A model generated the notes under the pieces. It was not told where the DNA came from. It was given only the letters and a program-made list of their open reading frames with translations, and made no database searches. This document shows positions 1-11,741 of a stretch of 64,000 nt of DNA, one piece after another. The stretch is from Theobroma cacao. Its lineage: Eukaryota; Streptophyta; Magnoliopsida; Malvales; Malvaceae. The DNA lies in NCBI RefSeq assembly GCF_000208745.1, contig NC_030854.1, forward strand, positions 9,665,428-9,729,427, in the 5' to 3' direction. Within the stretch, counting starts at the first letter, position 1. The number at the start of each line of letters is the position of its first letter. Position numbers and translations under genes: made by a program.

Positions 1-845
1 CCAGCCCTTGATATCACTTTTTGATCTCTCTCCTCAAGCATGCTTAATGAAAATAAAGGCATAGGAAAGGTAGAAATCAAGCTAAAATAAAAAAATCTTA
101 CCGTTAGACGCGTAAATTTCCCCTTTAAATTTTCTAGTTTTCCTTTGTTTTTCTCTTTTCTTCCTTTCCTCTCTATTTTCTCTCTTGTTCTTTCCTTATG
201 GCCGGCCATCACTTAATATGGGGTTTAAATGGGCTGACTTTTCATTAAAATAATATTAAATCATTAAAAAATGCCATGTGTCACTTTCTCGTTGGCCCGT
301 TTTTAAAATTTCATCTTTTAAACTTCAATTTTTCACCACTTGAAATACTATAGTTATTCATACCAAAAATAAATAAATCCTATGATTTTGACAAGTTTTG
401 GGTGGTGAAAATTACGGTTTTTACCCTGGAACGACAAAATTACTGTTTTGCCCCTATGTTCTAAAAATTGCTGGAATTGAAATTTTTCACTTCCTATCAT
501 TAAATTATACTCCAAATAGTTAATCTTGGTCAAAAATTTCACTCCATGATCAAATTATTATCTTAGGTGGTAAAATGACGATTTTACCCTTGAACATCAA
601 AATTTTCAATTTTTCCCTAAATGAACCCTCGAACTCCGAACAATCATTTTTAGTCATTCCTGGACTATAAAATATTAAATTTTATCATACGATTCCTATT
701 TGAACTAGTTCGAGGTTAAATCAACTCAAGTGTACCGTTAGGTACAATACAGGGTTTTGTCTATTCTTAGGGACTTTCCTAGCGTAATAACATGCTAGTC
801 AGTGCATGTATGTCATGACATGTATTTATAGGGTCGTGTTTTACA
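1..845 (-). repeat. 3' LTR of family A element, partial
   Basis: Bases 1-845 align with 7781-8640, differing by scattered substitutions and a deletion of about 16 bp near base 105. The inner border reads TTACA on the plus strand, which is TGTAA at the LTR start on the minus strand. It abuts a polypurine tract, so this is the 3' LTR. The rest of this LTR lies outside the window. Confidence 0.92.
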
Positions 846-859
846 ATTCTACCCCCTTT
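846..859 (-). other. Polypurine tract of family A element
   Basis: On the minus strand the sequence AAAGGGGGTAGAAT directly precedes the TGTAAAA start of the 3' LTR. This is the expected position and composition of the plus-strand DNA primer of an LTR retrotransposon. Confidence 0.85.
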
Positions 860-884
860 AAAATAAAATTTTGACATCAAAATT

Positions 885-2451
885 TCACTTACCAAATTCG
901 ACAAATAGATGCGGGTATTGGTTCCTTATCTGATGCTCTACTTCCCATGTTGTTTCCTCCATTCGAGCACTTTTCCACAACACTTTGACCATTGAAATAC
1001 TCTTGTTCCTCAATACTCGATCCTTTCAATCTAAGATACTCACAGGTTGCACCTCGAACTTCAAATCGTCATGTAACTCGATCGGAGGTGCTTCGAGGAT
1101 GTTAGAGGGATCCAGTACATGTTTCTGAAGCATGGAGACATGGAAAACGTTGTGGATCTGATCTAACTCCGGAGGTAGTTCTAACCGATAAGCCACTGAT
1201 CCAATTCTATCAATGATTCGAAATGGTCCAATATACCTCGGGTTAAGCTTTCCCCGCTTCGCAAATTGAATCACACCTTTCCACAAAGAAACCTTAAGAA
1301 AAACTCTATCATCAATCTCAAACTCCAAGTCTTTTCTCCGTTTATCTGCATAGCTTTTCTACCTATCTTGGGCTATCTTTAGCCTCTCTCGTATAACCTT
1401 GATCTTGTCATTAGTTAGGTCAATCGATTCCACATTAGCTAGCTTTCTTTCACCCACTTCATCCCAACAAAGTGGAGTACGACATTTCCTTCCATATAAA
1501 GCTTCGTACGGTGCCATACCGATGCTAGACTATAAGCTGTTGTTGTAAGCAAATTCCACAACGGCAAGTGTCTATCCCAACTCCCAAGGAAATCCATGAC
1601 ACAAGCCCTCAACATATCCTCCATAGTTTGAATAGTCATCTCTGACTGACCATCCGTCTGTGGGTGGAAAGTAGTACTAAATTTCAATTTGGTTCCGAGA
1701 GCTTTTTGAAATTTCGACCAAAATCGAGAAGTGAATCGAGGATCTCGGTCTGACACTATAGAAACGGGAACTCCATGTAGCCTCACAATCTCATCTATAT
1801 AGAGCTGAGCTAGCTTCTCAATAGAGTATGTACTATGGACAGCTAAAAAGTGAGCGGACTTAGTCAACCGATCTACGATCACCCAGATCGCATCCTTTCC
1901 CCTTTGTGTTCGCGGCAGTCCTAAAACAAAATCCATAGTTACATGCTTCCATTTCCACTCGAGAATAGGTAAAGACTGAAGTGTACCTACTGACCTCTGA
2001 TGCTTCGCCTTAACTTGTTGACATACGAGACACTTTGCTATGAATTTTGCTACGTCTCGCTTCATACCTGGCCACCAATAATTCTCCTTGATAGTCCTAT
2101 ACATCTTGGTGCTTTCGGGATGTAATGCATAGGCAGAAGAATGGGCTTCTTCCATGATCGCCTGTCTCAGTTGGTTTCCCTCAGGAACACAAACTCGGTC
2201 TCTAAACACCAAGACGTTATCCTCTCCGAATCTAAACTCACTAACTCCCCTATCAGTCAATTTTTGAATTTCTGTTTTTAACTCATCATCAGACCTCTGA
2301 ATGTCCTTGATCTGATTGAGTAACGAAGGTCGCACAATGAAGCTTGCCAATAAGGATCCATCCTCACCATTTCTCAACTGGACCCCAAGAGATTTCATCT
2401 CTAATAATGTTGGAAAATAAAAACTCTTAAGTGTGGCTAAAGACGATGAAG
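885..2451 (-). pseudogene. Integrase with C-terminal chromodomain (family A element), broken
   Basis: Integrase inserts the cDNA copy into the host genome. The HHCC zinc-binding region is visible (EEAHSS...H, then CLVCQQ), followed by the catalytic core with the first Asp in MDFVLGLP, the second in SDRDPRF and the Glu in TDGQSE. After the core come a GPY/F-type module (RYIGPF...VAYRLELP) and a chromodomain (FEVQPVSILD, then VKVLW and EETTWEVE) ending at a TGA at 885-887. The reading frame shifts near 1560. A TAG near 1355 probably replaces CAG, and a TGA at 1026-1028 probably replaces the CGA codon of the chromodomain. Chromodomains of this class are thought to guide insertion toward particular chromatin; that role is family knowledge. 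Confidence 0.9.
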
Positions 2452-3142
2452 ACTTACGACTTAAGGCATCAGCTACAATGTTCGCCTGTCCCAGATGATA
2501 GTCTATCACCAAGTCATAATCTTTTATCAACTCCAACCATCGCCTTTGCCTCAAATTAAGCTCCTTCTGATTGAGCAAATATTTTAAACTCTTGTGATCC
2601 ATAAATACCCGACAATGCTCACCATACAAGTAATGCCTCCAGATTTTTAAAGCAAACACCACTGTTGCTAACTATAAATCATGGGTAGGGTAATTTGCTT
2701 CATGCCTCTTTAGCTGTCTAGAAGCATAAGCCACAACTTTTTCATTCTGCATCAGTACGCACCCTAACCCCAACTTTGAGGCATCACTATAAACTACAAA
2801 TCCCTTACCACTCACAAGAAGTGTTAAAACGGGAGTAGAGGTTAACCGGTTCTTTAGCTCCTGAAATCGATTCTCACAAACATCATCCCACTCAAACTTA
2901 ACTCCCTTACGAGTTAGACTGGTCAAAGGAGCTGCTATTAAGGAAAAACCCTGAACAAACCTCTGATAATAACCGGCTAATCCGAGGAAACTACGAATCT
3001 CCGTCACTGTCTTAGGTTGCTCCCATTGTAAAATTGCCTCTATCTTCTTGGGATCAACATATATTCTAGCTCCCGATACTACGTGTCCCAAGAATACCAC
3101 TTCCTGTAACCAAAACTCACACTTCGAAAACTTTGCATACAA
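2452..3142 (-). pseudogene. RNase H domain (family A element), broken
   Basis: RNase H degrades the RNA strand of the RNA-DNA hybrid during reverse transcription. The stretch starts in the RT thumb/connection ([28 protein letters not shown]) and continues into RNase H with [12 protein letters not shown] carrying the first catalytic Asp, then [20 protein letters not shown] and [10 protein letters not shown] stop between 2662 and 2672 splits the domain where related copies read ELATVVF. The domain is otherwise easy to recognise. Confidence 0.9.
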
Positions 3143-3168
3143 CTATCTTTCCCGCAAAGTCTGTAATA

Positions 3169-3840
3169 CTATACATAGTGGGTAGCGTGCTCATCATTAT
3201 CTCTCGAGTAAACCAGGATATCATCAATGAACACAATAACAAACTTGTTCAAGTAAGGGTGGAACACCTTGCTCATGAGATCCATAAAAGCTGCCGGTGC
3301 GTTAGTTAACTCGAAAGGCATGACCAAGAACTCATAATGACCGTACCGAGTCCTGAACGCTGTCTTGGGTACATCATGTTCTTTAATCCTCAACTGATGA
3401 TACCCAGACCTCAAATCAACCTTAGAAAACATTGTAGCTCCTTGTAATTGATCGAAAAGATCATCAATCCTCGGCAACAGATACTTATTCTTAATGGTCA
3501 TTCTGTTAAGCTGTAGATAATCTATACATAACCGAAGTGTATCGTCTTTCTTTTTCACAAATAAAATCGGTGCTCCCCACGGAGATGTACTAGGGCATAT
3601 AAAACCCTTGTCCACTAACTCTTGCAATTGTACTTTCAACTCCTTCAACTCTGCCGGAGCCATTCTATATGGAGGAATAGAGATAGTAGCAGTACCTGAA
3701 AGTAAGTCAATGCTGAATTTGAACTCATGATCTGGAGGAAGTCCCGGTAATTCATCAGGAAATACATCAAGGAACTCACTTACTACGGGGACATTCTCTA
3801 ACTTAGGTTCCTCCCTCGATATATCAATCACGTGAGCCAA
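3169..3840 (-). pseudogene. Reverse transcriptase (family A element), broken
   Basis: The RT palm and fingers are well preserved: [73 protein letters not shown] and the catalytic box [13 protein letters not shown] frameshift just after the catalytic box (near 3175) disconnects it from the connection domain. Upstream the frame is continuous with the protease linker ([15 protein letters not shown]). It is one domain of a former gag-pol polyprotein and not a separate gene. Confidence 0.93.
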
Positions 3841-3951
3841 ATATGTCGGATATCCCTGTCACACTAATTTGAAAGCTTTGAGGGCCGAGATTACACAATA
3901 CGGTAATACTCGACACTCCCCCGTAAATACAACTTCTGCTCCCTCTAAACT

Positions 3952-4281
3952 CTAGAGAATTACTTCTTTCTTAAAACAATCCACCTTTGCTTGATGAGTG
4001 GACAACCAATCCATACCCAAGATCAAATCAAAGTCCCGAATCTCCAAAGGAATTAAATCACCCATAAATTCTTCTTCCCCAACTTTAATACCACAGTCTC
4101 TATAATACGTATTTCTTACTAACCGCTCGCCTAAAGGAGTATGCACTAGAATCTCTTCCTCTAATGGTGACAGGTTCCTATCTGAGAATGATGCAAATGA
4201 TATGCTCACGTATGATCTATCAGAGCCCGAATCTATCAAAACATGTGCATCTCTATCAAACACAATCATAGTACCTGTCAC
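3952..4281 (-). pseudogene. Aspartic protease domain (family A element)
   Basis: The retroviral-type aspartic protease that would process the polyprotein. The active-site motif DSGSDRSYVS lies near the N-terminus, with the typical downstream FDLILGMDWLS. This domain itself looks uninterrupted. It is joined in frame to gag through a TGA at 4291-4293, so gag and pol were originally one frame. Confidence 0.9.
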
Positions 4282-4290
4282 TGTGCTAGG

Positions 4291-5673
4291 TCAAACTCGA
4301 GCTTCATCCTCAGTCACTACAAAGACCCTGGTCAAAATTTGGGGCTGCGGTTTGGAAGATGGCTGCTCTGGGGTATTACTCCTCATGCTTGACTGTATCA
4401 CTGGGCTCTGTCTAGATTGTGATCCCGAAGTGTGTCTCTGCAGTATACTAGGACGAGTCAGAGGAGTAGAAGTAGCTACTGTACCCCGTCTCAACTGAGG
4501 ATAATCTCTCTTGATATGCCCTTGTTGGCCACATTGAAAACACTTTACAAGCTGTCTACATGACCCAACATGAAATCCTCTACAATTACGACATTTGTTT
4601 AATCCTCTTGAAGTCCCTCCCTGACTACTCCTCACTGGCCTATCAAATCTAGAAGATCTCAGCTGTGACTGTTGAGATGGAGGTCTAGTGGATGCCATAG
4701 ACGCTGAAGTAGTACTTCCTATAGCAGATGTTAAATCCCTACCTCTCTTTGAAGACTGACTTAGGAACGTAGGCGGATTCCTTCTCTTTGTAAACTCAGC
4801 TCGGATCTGTCTATTCTCACTGGCGAGCTTCTCAGCCCGTAAGGCCATCTGCACAACTTCCTTATATGACTCCTTGCCAGTCACTATCATACGCTCTCGT
4901 ATCTCATTACGAAGTCACTCCTCAAAGTAGTTTACTTGGTCTTGCTCCAATCTCACCAACTTAGGTACATAAAGTATCAGCTCGTTAAAACGAGTTTCAT
5001 ACTCCTCAATGGTCATGTTCCCTTATTTCAAGATTAGAAATTCTCTCTTTTTCTCTTTCTGATGGAAATAAGTGTAGTACTGACCATCGAACTCTCGAAG
5101 GAAATTCGTCCAAGTCAGCGGTGTAGGGGAGCGAGACTTTACTGAACTCCACCAAGTACGGGCTCTCTTCTCAAATAACCGTGTAGCCACCTTCAATTTC
5201 ATCTCATCATCTAATCCCATATCTGCCAGTGTCTCCGATACCTGAATAATCCAATCCTTAGCTGCGGTCGCATCCAACTCACCAGTAAACGAGACGTAAT
5301 CTAACTGTCTAGCTTCCTTCAATTTCTTAGAAATGGAGACGTCCAGTGTTTGGGGTGGAATAGGAGGTGGTGGTACTAGGGCTGTTACAGGGGAAACAAC
5401 GGGTGGAACTGGACTAGCCTAAGCCTGGCCTATAAGAGCAGCGAGAAAAGTCACTAATGCCTGAGCTGCCTCGGGTGACATGGCAAGTACGCCAAGAGTA
5501 GCAACAGGTGGTGGAGGAGGTATAGGAATGTCAGTAAACTCAGTAGTAGGAACTGCTCTAAAAGAAGACGCAGTCGACTCCTCTTTTATGGAATCCGATC
5601 GACTCTGTTTGGGGTGACCTCTTCCCCTACCGGTAGATCTAGTGATATGTGGTAGCTCACGTCGAGGAGGCAT
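4291..5673 (-). pseudogene. Gag (capsid/nucleocapsid) of family A element, broken
   Basis: Gag packages the element's RNA into particles. The start is the ATG at 5673 (MPPRRELPH), followed by a Pro-rich stretch, the capsid-like region (DYVSFTGELDATAAKDW, TRLFEKRARTWW, FLREFDGQYY) and a CCHC zinc knuckle (CFQCGQQGHIKRDYP). The last Cys of the knuckle is replaced by Tyr, which should abolish zinc binding. In-frame stops are a TAG at 5419-5421, a TAA at 5023-5025, a TGA near 4914 and a TGA at 4291-4293; each is one C-to-T step from a plausible sense codon (CAG, CAA or CGA). Confidence 0.9.
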
Positions 5674-5853
5674 AATGATCTACAAGAAGAATGGAATTGG
5701 TTTATACGACTTAAGACTCTATATGCAACTACATGCAACTAACTAATCTTAATTGGGCCACACTGACATTGTAAATTATTTTAAAATAACTTTAAATCCA
5801 AGAACTTTAAAAATCAAAAGCTTCTTTCAAAACCATAAGCTTTTAAACAAAAA

Positions 5854-5865
5854 GCTCTGATACTA
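5854..5865 (-). other. Primer binding site (initiator tRNA-Met type) of family A element
   Basis: On the minus strand the sequence TAGTATCAGAGC lies just downstream of the 5' LTR. It matches the plant initiator tRNA-Met primer site TGGTATCAGAGC with one change. Bases 5674-5872, between LTR and gag, are the leader; I see no other feature there. Confidence 0.75.
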
Positions 5866-5872
5866 ACCGAAT

Positions 5873-8640
5873 TGTCACGATCCGGAACCTCCTTCAGGCC
5901 CATAACAACCGCCACGACGTCCCAATTGACACTCATTACCTGGAATGCCAATTAGAACCCCGCAAGGCTTACATATCAGTTTCTTGCCTTTCTTGTGAGC
6001 AATCATTTTTAAATATTCCGTTTTAAACAATTACCAGTCGTTTTTGGCTCAAGTAAATCAAAAGACAAAAATATATTATTTTTTATATAAAACAATATAA
6101 AATAGAAACACGTGTAAATAATCTTTTGTAACGTGAAAGTAAAATAAATTCATACATACAAAAATTTACAAAGTAATAATGTACAATAATAATTACAATG
6201 ACAAGTGGCCCNNNNNNNNNNNNNNNNNNNNNNNNNNNNNNNNNNNNNNNNNNNNNNNNNNNNNNNNNNNNNNNNNNNNNNNNNNNNNNNNNNNNNNNNN
6301 NNNNNNNNNNNNNNNNNNNNNNNNNNNNNNNNNNNNNNNNNNNNNNNNNNNNNNNNNNNNNNNNNNNNNNNNNNNNNNNNNNNNNNNNNNNNNNNNNNNN
6401 NNNNNNNNNNNNNNNNNNNNNNNNNNNNNNNNNNNNNNNNNNNNNNNNNNNNNNNNNNNNNNNNNNNNNNNNNNNNNNNNNNNNNNNNNNNNNNNNNNNN
6501 NNNNNNNNNNNNNNNNNNNNNNNNNNNNNNNNNNNNNNNNNNNNNNNNNNNNNNNNNNNNNNNNNNNNNNNNNNNNNNNNNNNNNNNNNNNNNNNNNNNN
6601 NNNNNNNNNNNNNNNNNNNNNNNNNNNNNNNNNNNNNNNNNNNNNNNNNNNNNNNNNNNNNNNNNNNNNNNNNNNNNNNNNNNNNNNNNNNNNNNNNNNN
6701 NNNNNNNNNNNNNNNNNNNNNNNNNNNNNNNNNNNNNNNNNNNNNNNNNNNNNNNNNNNNNNNNNNNNNNNNNNNNNNNNNNNNNNNNNNNNNNNNNNNN
6801 NNNNNNNNNNNNNNNNNNNNNNNNNNNNNNNNNNNNNNNNNNNNNNNNNNNNNNNNNNNNNNNNNNNNNNNNNNNNNNNNNNNNNNNNNNNNNNNNNNNN
6901 NNNNNNNNNNNNNNNNNNNNNNNNNNNNNNNNNNNNNNNNNNNNNNNNNNNNNNNNNNNAATTACTCAATTTTATAATCAAAAGTTTCTTATTTCAGAAA
7001 ATCAAGACAATATATTTATTTGTCACATTTATTTCTAAAACATCAAAAATTCCATTTTAATCTCATTTTCGTTTCATAAAATCTATGAAGAGCATTTAAA
7101 AATAAACTCTAGATAATTTACAATAATAATAGGTTTACTCACTGTTTGTACAAACTAATTGCCTTTTAGGTGCCCCGATCCCTGTTCGTCGGGTACGACT
7201 TCCTTGCCTTTACCAAAAGGCTCTCCTCCTAAACACATTGCAAAATTTACCCAATTCACCACATTGATGCTAAATCACTATATAATTGACTTAAATCCTA
7301 TACTAATGCATGGTATGAAATACAACAGCCTAAAACGGCTTAAAGGCGGTATTAACCTTTTTTTGGCACTTTACCCGATAAATTGCTAACGCGCTCTATT
7401 TTAGCTCTAAATTGTCCCATTTTCTCTCCAACATTTCTAACTATTAAATATCAGCCAATAATCCTCTAAAATCACCAAAATCAGCTCACTTTTTTCCTTG
7501 GAAAATTCGGCCAAAAATGGGACGTTTGCTCGGTTAATTTTCCACTTTGTTTTTCTATCACATTTAACCATTTTTCATCATTTTTTCTTCATTTCTCTTA
7601 GAATAAAAATCAGTTCATCATCATTGTACATCAATGCATATTCGGCCAAGGGTGGGTATTGTGAGAATTTCATGCTTTCTTGCCCAATTTGATTTCTATA
7701 CACATTTAACTAACTAAAATGACTCATATAACTAAGAATCAAAACCTAAAAATTCTAAAATTTCTCCCCTAGAATTTCGGCCAGCCCTTGGTTTAACTTT
7801 TTGATCTCTCTCTTCAAGCATGCTTAATGGAAATAAAGGCATAGGAAAGGTAGAAACTAAGCTAAAATCGAAAAATCTTACCGTTAGACGCGTAAACGGA
7901 CGAAAAACGTGATTGCCCCTTTGAATTTTCTAGTTTTCCTTTGTTTTTCTCTTTTCTTCCTTTCCTCTCTATTTTCTCTCTTGTTCTTTCCTTATGGCTG
8001 GCCACCACTTAATATGCGGTTGAAATGGACGACTTTTCATTAAAATAATATTAAATCATGAAAAAATGCCATGTGTCACTTTTTCGTTGGCCCGTTTTTA
8101 AAATTTCATCTTTTAAACTTCAATTTTTCACCACTTAAAATAAGATAGTTATTCATACCAAAAATAAATAAATCCTATGATTTTGACAAGTTTTGGGGTG
8201 GTGAAAATTATAGTTTTTACCTCGGAATGACAAAATTATCGTTTTGCCTCTATGTTCCGAAAATTGTTGGAATTGAAATTTTTCACTTCATATGATTAAA
8301 TTATACTCCAAATAGTTAATCTTGGTCAAAAATTTCACTCCATGATCAAATTATTATCTTAGGTGGTAAAATGACGATTTTACCCCTGAACATCAAAATT
8401 TTCAATTTTTCCCCAAATGAACCCTCAAACTTCGAGCAATCATTTTTAGTCATTCCTAGACTATAAAATATTAAATTTCATCTTACGATTCCTATTTGAA
8501 TTAGTTCGAGGTTAAATCAACTCAAGTGTACCGTTGGTACAATACCGAGTTTTGTCTATTCTTAGGGAGTGTCCTAGCGTAATAACATCCTACTCAGTGC
8601 ATGTATATCATGACATGTATTTATAGGGTCGGGTTTTACA
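5873..8640 (-). repeat. 5' LTR of family A element
   Basis: About 2.77 kb including an assembly gap at 6212-6959. On the minus strand it runs from TGTAAAACCCGACC to CGTGACA, so it has the TG...CA ends of an LTR. The outer 860 bp are repeated at 1-845. The inner border is followed by the primer site. The ORFs that span the N run are artefacts of the gap. Confidence 0.9.
6212..6959. other. Assembly gap (748 N) inside family A LTR
   Basis: A run of N with no sequence. It lies inside the 5' LTR of the family A element, so what is missing is probably LTR sequence. Confidence 0.99.
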
Positions 8641-9712
8641 AAGAAAGTGCACGGTGGTGGCGTGCCAGGGGGAATAACGAGCGATCGACAAAGAGAATAG
8701 CTAGATACGCCTCCGAACAAATAGTGATGTAATATCCCGCTATCATAAGGTAAGTGAACGCACATTTCAAAATGTTTTGGGGAAATGTTTACGTGTTTCA
8801 ATGAATCATTTAGGAAATTTATCGATTTTTGTTTTAAAATTTCCTGGGAACAAGCCCTTGATAAAATGTTTGATGTTGTGAAATGTGAAATGTGTAAAAG
8901 GATGAATCCATATGTTTTTGTATAATGTTGATATATATATATACTATGTCATAAATGGTACCATTGTGTGACAAATGCAACCGTGCATGTGCTGGGTGAG
9001 TGTGCACTTGCCGGTTGTGACGGTGGTGAAGGAGATGGATGGTGGTGTTGTTCGGCTATGTGCACGATGTGGTTGGATGCACATGAGCTGGGTGAGATGG
9101 GATGTCTGGCTATGTGCACGATGTGGCGGGATGCACATGAGCTGGGTGAGATGCACATAATGAATATTGAAAATTTACCGTTTATTTGTAAATTGATTTT
9201 ATTGCAACGAGAAACATTCTGTTTATACTGCCTTGCTTGGATAATTGCTGGAAATTTCCTCTATTTCTAATTTCATACTAAAGATGGTTCCTTCATCATT
9301 AAATGATTTAATAATCAGGGGTTTAATGGAGGGATTTTAATAAGAACTTGAACTAAGTTGCATTGTTTTCAAATAAGTGCATCATGATTATCAACTTTTC
9401 TTATCGTTGCTTGTTCCGTTCCTATGTTCACTCACTGGGTTTATACTCACTGTTTTTAAACTTAGTGTTTTTAGATTCAAAGGCAGTTGAGACCTAGATT
9501 GAGTGTCCACGTATGCTCGTCTTCTTGGTAGATACTATGGCATCTTAGTAGTGGTACCTTCACTTAAAGTCACTCCGCTGATAGTTGAGAGTCTTTTGTC
9601 AGTGCACACGCATATGTAATGTAAACTACTAAGAGTCATGTTATAAATGAAGTATGTATATGTTGGATTGATAATAATGCCTTTATGAGATGGCAATGAA
9701 TGACAATACTTT
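8641..9712 (+). repeat. Family B LTR fragment (host of two insertions), left part
   Basis: The middle-to-3' portion of a family B-like LTR: a splice-donor-like AAG|GTAAGTGAAC at 8757-8769, hairpin repeats at 8990-9160, one decayed GCTGCAGC word near 9203, and an acceptor-like TTTTTAG ending at 9474. Its 5' part was cut off by the family A element ending at 8640. The family B element starting at 9713 interrupts it, and it resumes at 22611. Confidence 0.8.
8990..9160 (+). repeat. Tandem hairpin repeats of family B LTR
   Basis: About three units built on the stem ATGTGCA...TGCACAT with a G-rich loop (CGATGTGG...), separated by TGAGCTGGGTGAGATG-like spacers. The overlapping ORFs in several frames come from the repeat and are not genes. 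Confidence 0.8.
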
Positions 9713-10102
9713 TGTGAGACCTCAACCTCTATAGGCTCGTAACTAGGCATAGACGCAATAACACGGGCTAGGGGTAGTTTCATCATTTTCTTAGTAAGCC
9801 CCTAAAAGTAAGTTTTAAACAATATTAAGGCCTAAGTAGGCCTAAGGCATAAATGAATGATGAAAATATGGGTAAAATGATGAAGGAAATAAAAATGATG
9901 ATGATTTCAATGATAGGGGCAAAATGGTCATTTTTCATCTTGGGTTAAAATTTTTAAGTTTTCGCGAACCCAAGCATTTTAGACCATTATGGACTTTGTT
10001 TCAGTGTCAAAAGAGTAAAAAGATTGCATAAAGAATTGGAGGAGAACAACCTAACTTATTGAGGGCATTTTGGTAATTTAAGTGGAGTGGATAAGCTTGA
10101 GT

Positions 10103-10110
10103 TATAAATA
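10103..10110 (+). promoter_or_regulatory. Putative TATA box of family B LTR
   Basis: TATAAATA in the context GAGTTATAAATATC. The same sequence occurs at the matching place in the solo LTR (15794-15801). It has decayed to TGTAAATA in the 3' LTR near 20358 and to CATAAATA in the LTR at 45745. Transcription would begin about 30 bp downstream, in a CT-rich stretch. Confidence 0.6.
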
Positions 10111-10951
10111 TCATCTTCCAGCAGCTTTTTCTCCGATTTTCCAACAGCTTCTTCTTCTTCTTCCTTTTTCTCTTTCACATTGCTTTCATCCTCCATGGAA
10201 GCTTGATGTGAAACCTCCATAACTTCTCTCAAAACAGCTCTAATTTTCAAGCTTTTGTGCACTTTTGCATAGAACCCTTGTGCTCTTTCACTTTCTCACT
10301 TTAAAACCCTTAATAAGTCTTACTTCCATACTATCTCTCACTAGCTAGATGTTTTAGAGAGAAAGAAAGAGGGAGCTTTAATAAAAGCTTGAAAGTTTTT
10401 GGAAAGAATTTTAATTTCAAAGCTACCAAGGTGAGTTGTAAATTAGAGTTGAATTTTAAGTGTTGAGAAGGGCTAGAGATTAGACTTGTGAATATTTTGT
10501 ATTTGAGGTTGTTCATTCATTTTAAAGTGATTAGACTAGTGAAAATAGATAACCAATTAGATGTCAATTGGAAGCTAGTTAAAAGATAGCTTTTAGAATT
10601 TATAAGTATCAGAATTGATTTAATTGTGATGCTAATATGATGATTAGGTTCCAACGAAGCCCCACTGTCCCAATTGAACCATTAGGGAAGTTAGAGTCGA
10701 CTAAAGGTTCAACAAAATGCCGGTGACTGAACTTGCATTTCAAAATTATTTTGGGAATGTGAATGTATTTGCATAAAACCTTTGAATGATTTTATACAAC
10801 TTTTCTTAAAAACGGGTGCCTTGGGAACAAGCCCTTGATAAATTGTCTCTATGTTGTGACTTGTGGCTGTTATGGATTCATGCACTATTACATTGTGTTA
10901 GTATATATATATATATGTGCATGGATGGTTGATATTGTGTGATAACGATAA

Positions 10952-11149
10952 CTGTGCGTGTGAACGATGTGGGGGGATGCACATGCCGGTGATGATGGTG
11001 GTGAGGGAGTTGGATGATGAAAGTGCTTGTGTGCACGATGTGGGGGGATGCACACGATGGCACTAATTGTGCACGATGTGGGGGGATGCACACGATGACC
11101 CCAACTATGTGCACGATGTGGGGGGATGCACATGAGTTGGGTGAGACGA
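10952..11149 (+). repeat. Tandem hairpin repeats, 5' LTR of family B element
   Basis: Four units of GTGCACGATGTGGGGGGATG followed by CACA. Each forms a 6-7 bp stem (GTGTGCA with TGCACAC, or ATGTGCA with TGCACAT) around a G-rich loop. The last three units repeat at about 41 bp. The outermost pair varies between A-T and G-C while remaining paired. Confidence 0.85.
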
Positions 11150-11350
11150 TGGTCATATTGGTGTTTTACTATGTATATATGTGTATATATGTTTATGAAA
11201 TAAAAGTTCATGAATATGGTATATGATTGTAATGCATAAGAAAATTTGGCATGCTGAACTTTGGGAATTTTTAGGTGTTTCATGTTGATTTATCATTTCA
11301 GCAAGATGGCCTTTTTCTTGAGAGAATGGAAACTTTTTTTTGGTGCCCTG

Positions 11351-11741
11351 TTTCTCGTTGTAGTGAGAAACTCTCGGGTTTAAGAGTTTTGCCTGACCTG
11401 GTTCTCGCTGCAGTAAAAAATTTGCTAGAGCTTCTTTCTGCAGTGAGATTTATTCTAGCTGCAGCGAGAAACATTCTGTTTTGGCCACTTGAATTTTGCT
11501 GCAGCAAGGAAAAATCTCGCTGCAGCAAGAAACTTTTTATCCTGTATGCTATCTTGCTAATCCTTGCCATATTTTTCCATTTCATCTACACCATAGTTGA
11601 TCATGGACTCCCAACATTTAGGGGTTTATTTAATTAAGTTTGAAATGAGGAATTTTAGAGAGAAACCCTTGCCCAGCTAATAACTTTAGCCAATTTTCAC
11701 TGCAGCGAAAATTCATTCTCGTTGCAGCGAGGACCTGTCGT
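11351..11741 (+). repeat. Palindrome array (GCTGCAGC words), 5' LTR of family B element
   Basis: About eight words related to TTTCTCGCTGCAGCGAGAAA, several in pairs 21-22 bp apart (for example near 11439 and 11460, 11508 and 11529, 11700 and 11722). The first word reads CTCGTTGTAGTGAG, differing from the consensus by three C-to-T changes, all in CG or CHG context. The array has more words than the matching region of the 3' LTR. Confidence 0.85.

Larger units (their letters stand above)
1..8640 (-). mobile_element. Ty3/gypsy chromovirus, Tekay/Del-like (family A), left end cut by window
   Basis: A long-LTR retrotransposon read on the minus strand. In element order it has a 5' LTR (8640-5873), a primer site, gag, protease, reverse transcriptase, RNase H, integrase with chromodomain, a polypurine tract and a partial 3' LTR (845-1). 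The order PR-RT-RH-IN defines Ty3/gypsy, and the chromodomain after integrase defines a chromovirus; the long LTR and protein style resemble the Tekay/Del lineage. The copy is dead: gag-pol is one frame in origin but carries many in-frame stops and at least two frameshifts. It sits inside a family B LTR that resumes at 8641. Its left target-site duplication lies outside the window, so the insertion footprint cannot be tested. Confidence 0.93.

Noticed and set aside
4202..4498. Plus-strand ORF of 98 residues
   Set aside because: Lies opposite the gag-protease of the family A element and is explained by it.
6179..7060. ORFs through the N run (likewise at 41147-41635 and 57994-58863)
   Set aside because: Artefacts of unknown bases; no real sequence.
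8944..11283. Overlapping ORFs with repeated CIPPHRAH- or TMCTMWGDA-like peptides
   Set aside because: They are translations of the hairpin tandem repeats in several frames on both strands; a repeat without stops mimics a coding region.
11298..11637. ORFs with repeated SLQRE or RCSEK peptides, also near 33000, 51200 and 56700
   Set aside because: Translations of the GCTGCAGC palindromes, seen on both strands because the words are self-complementary.
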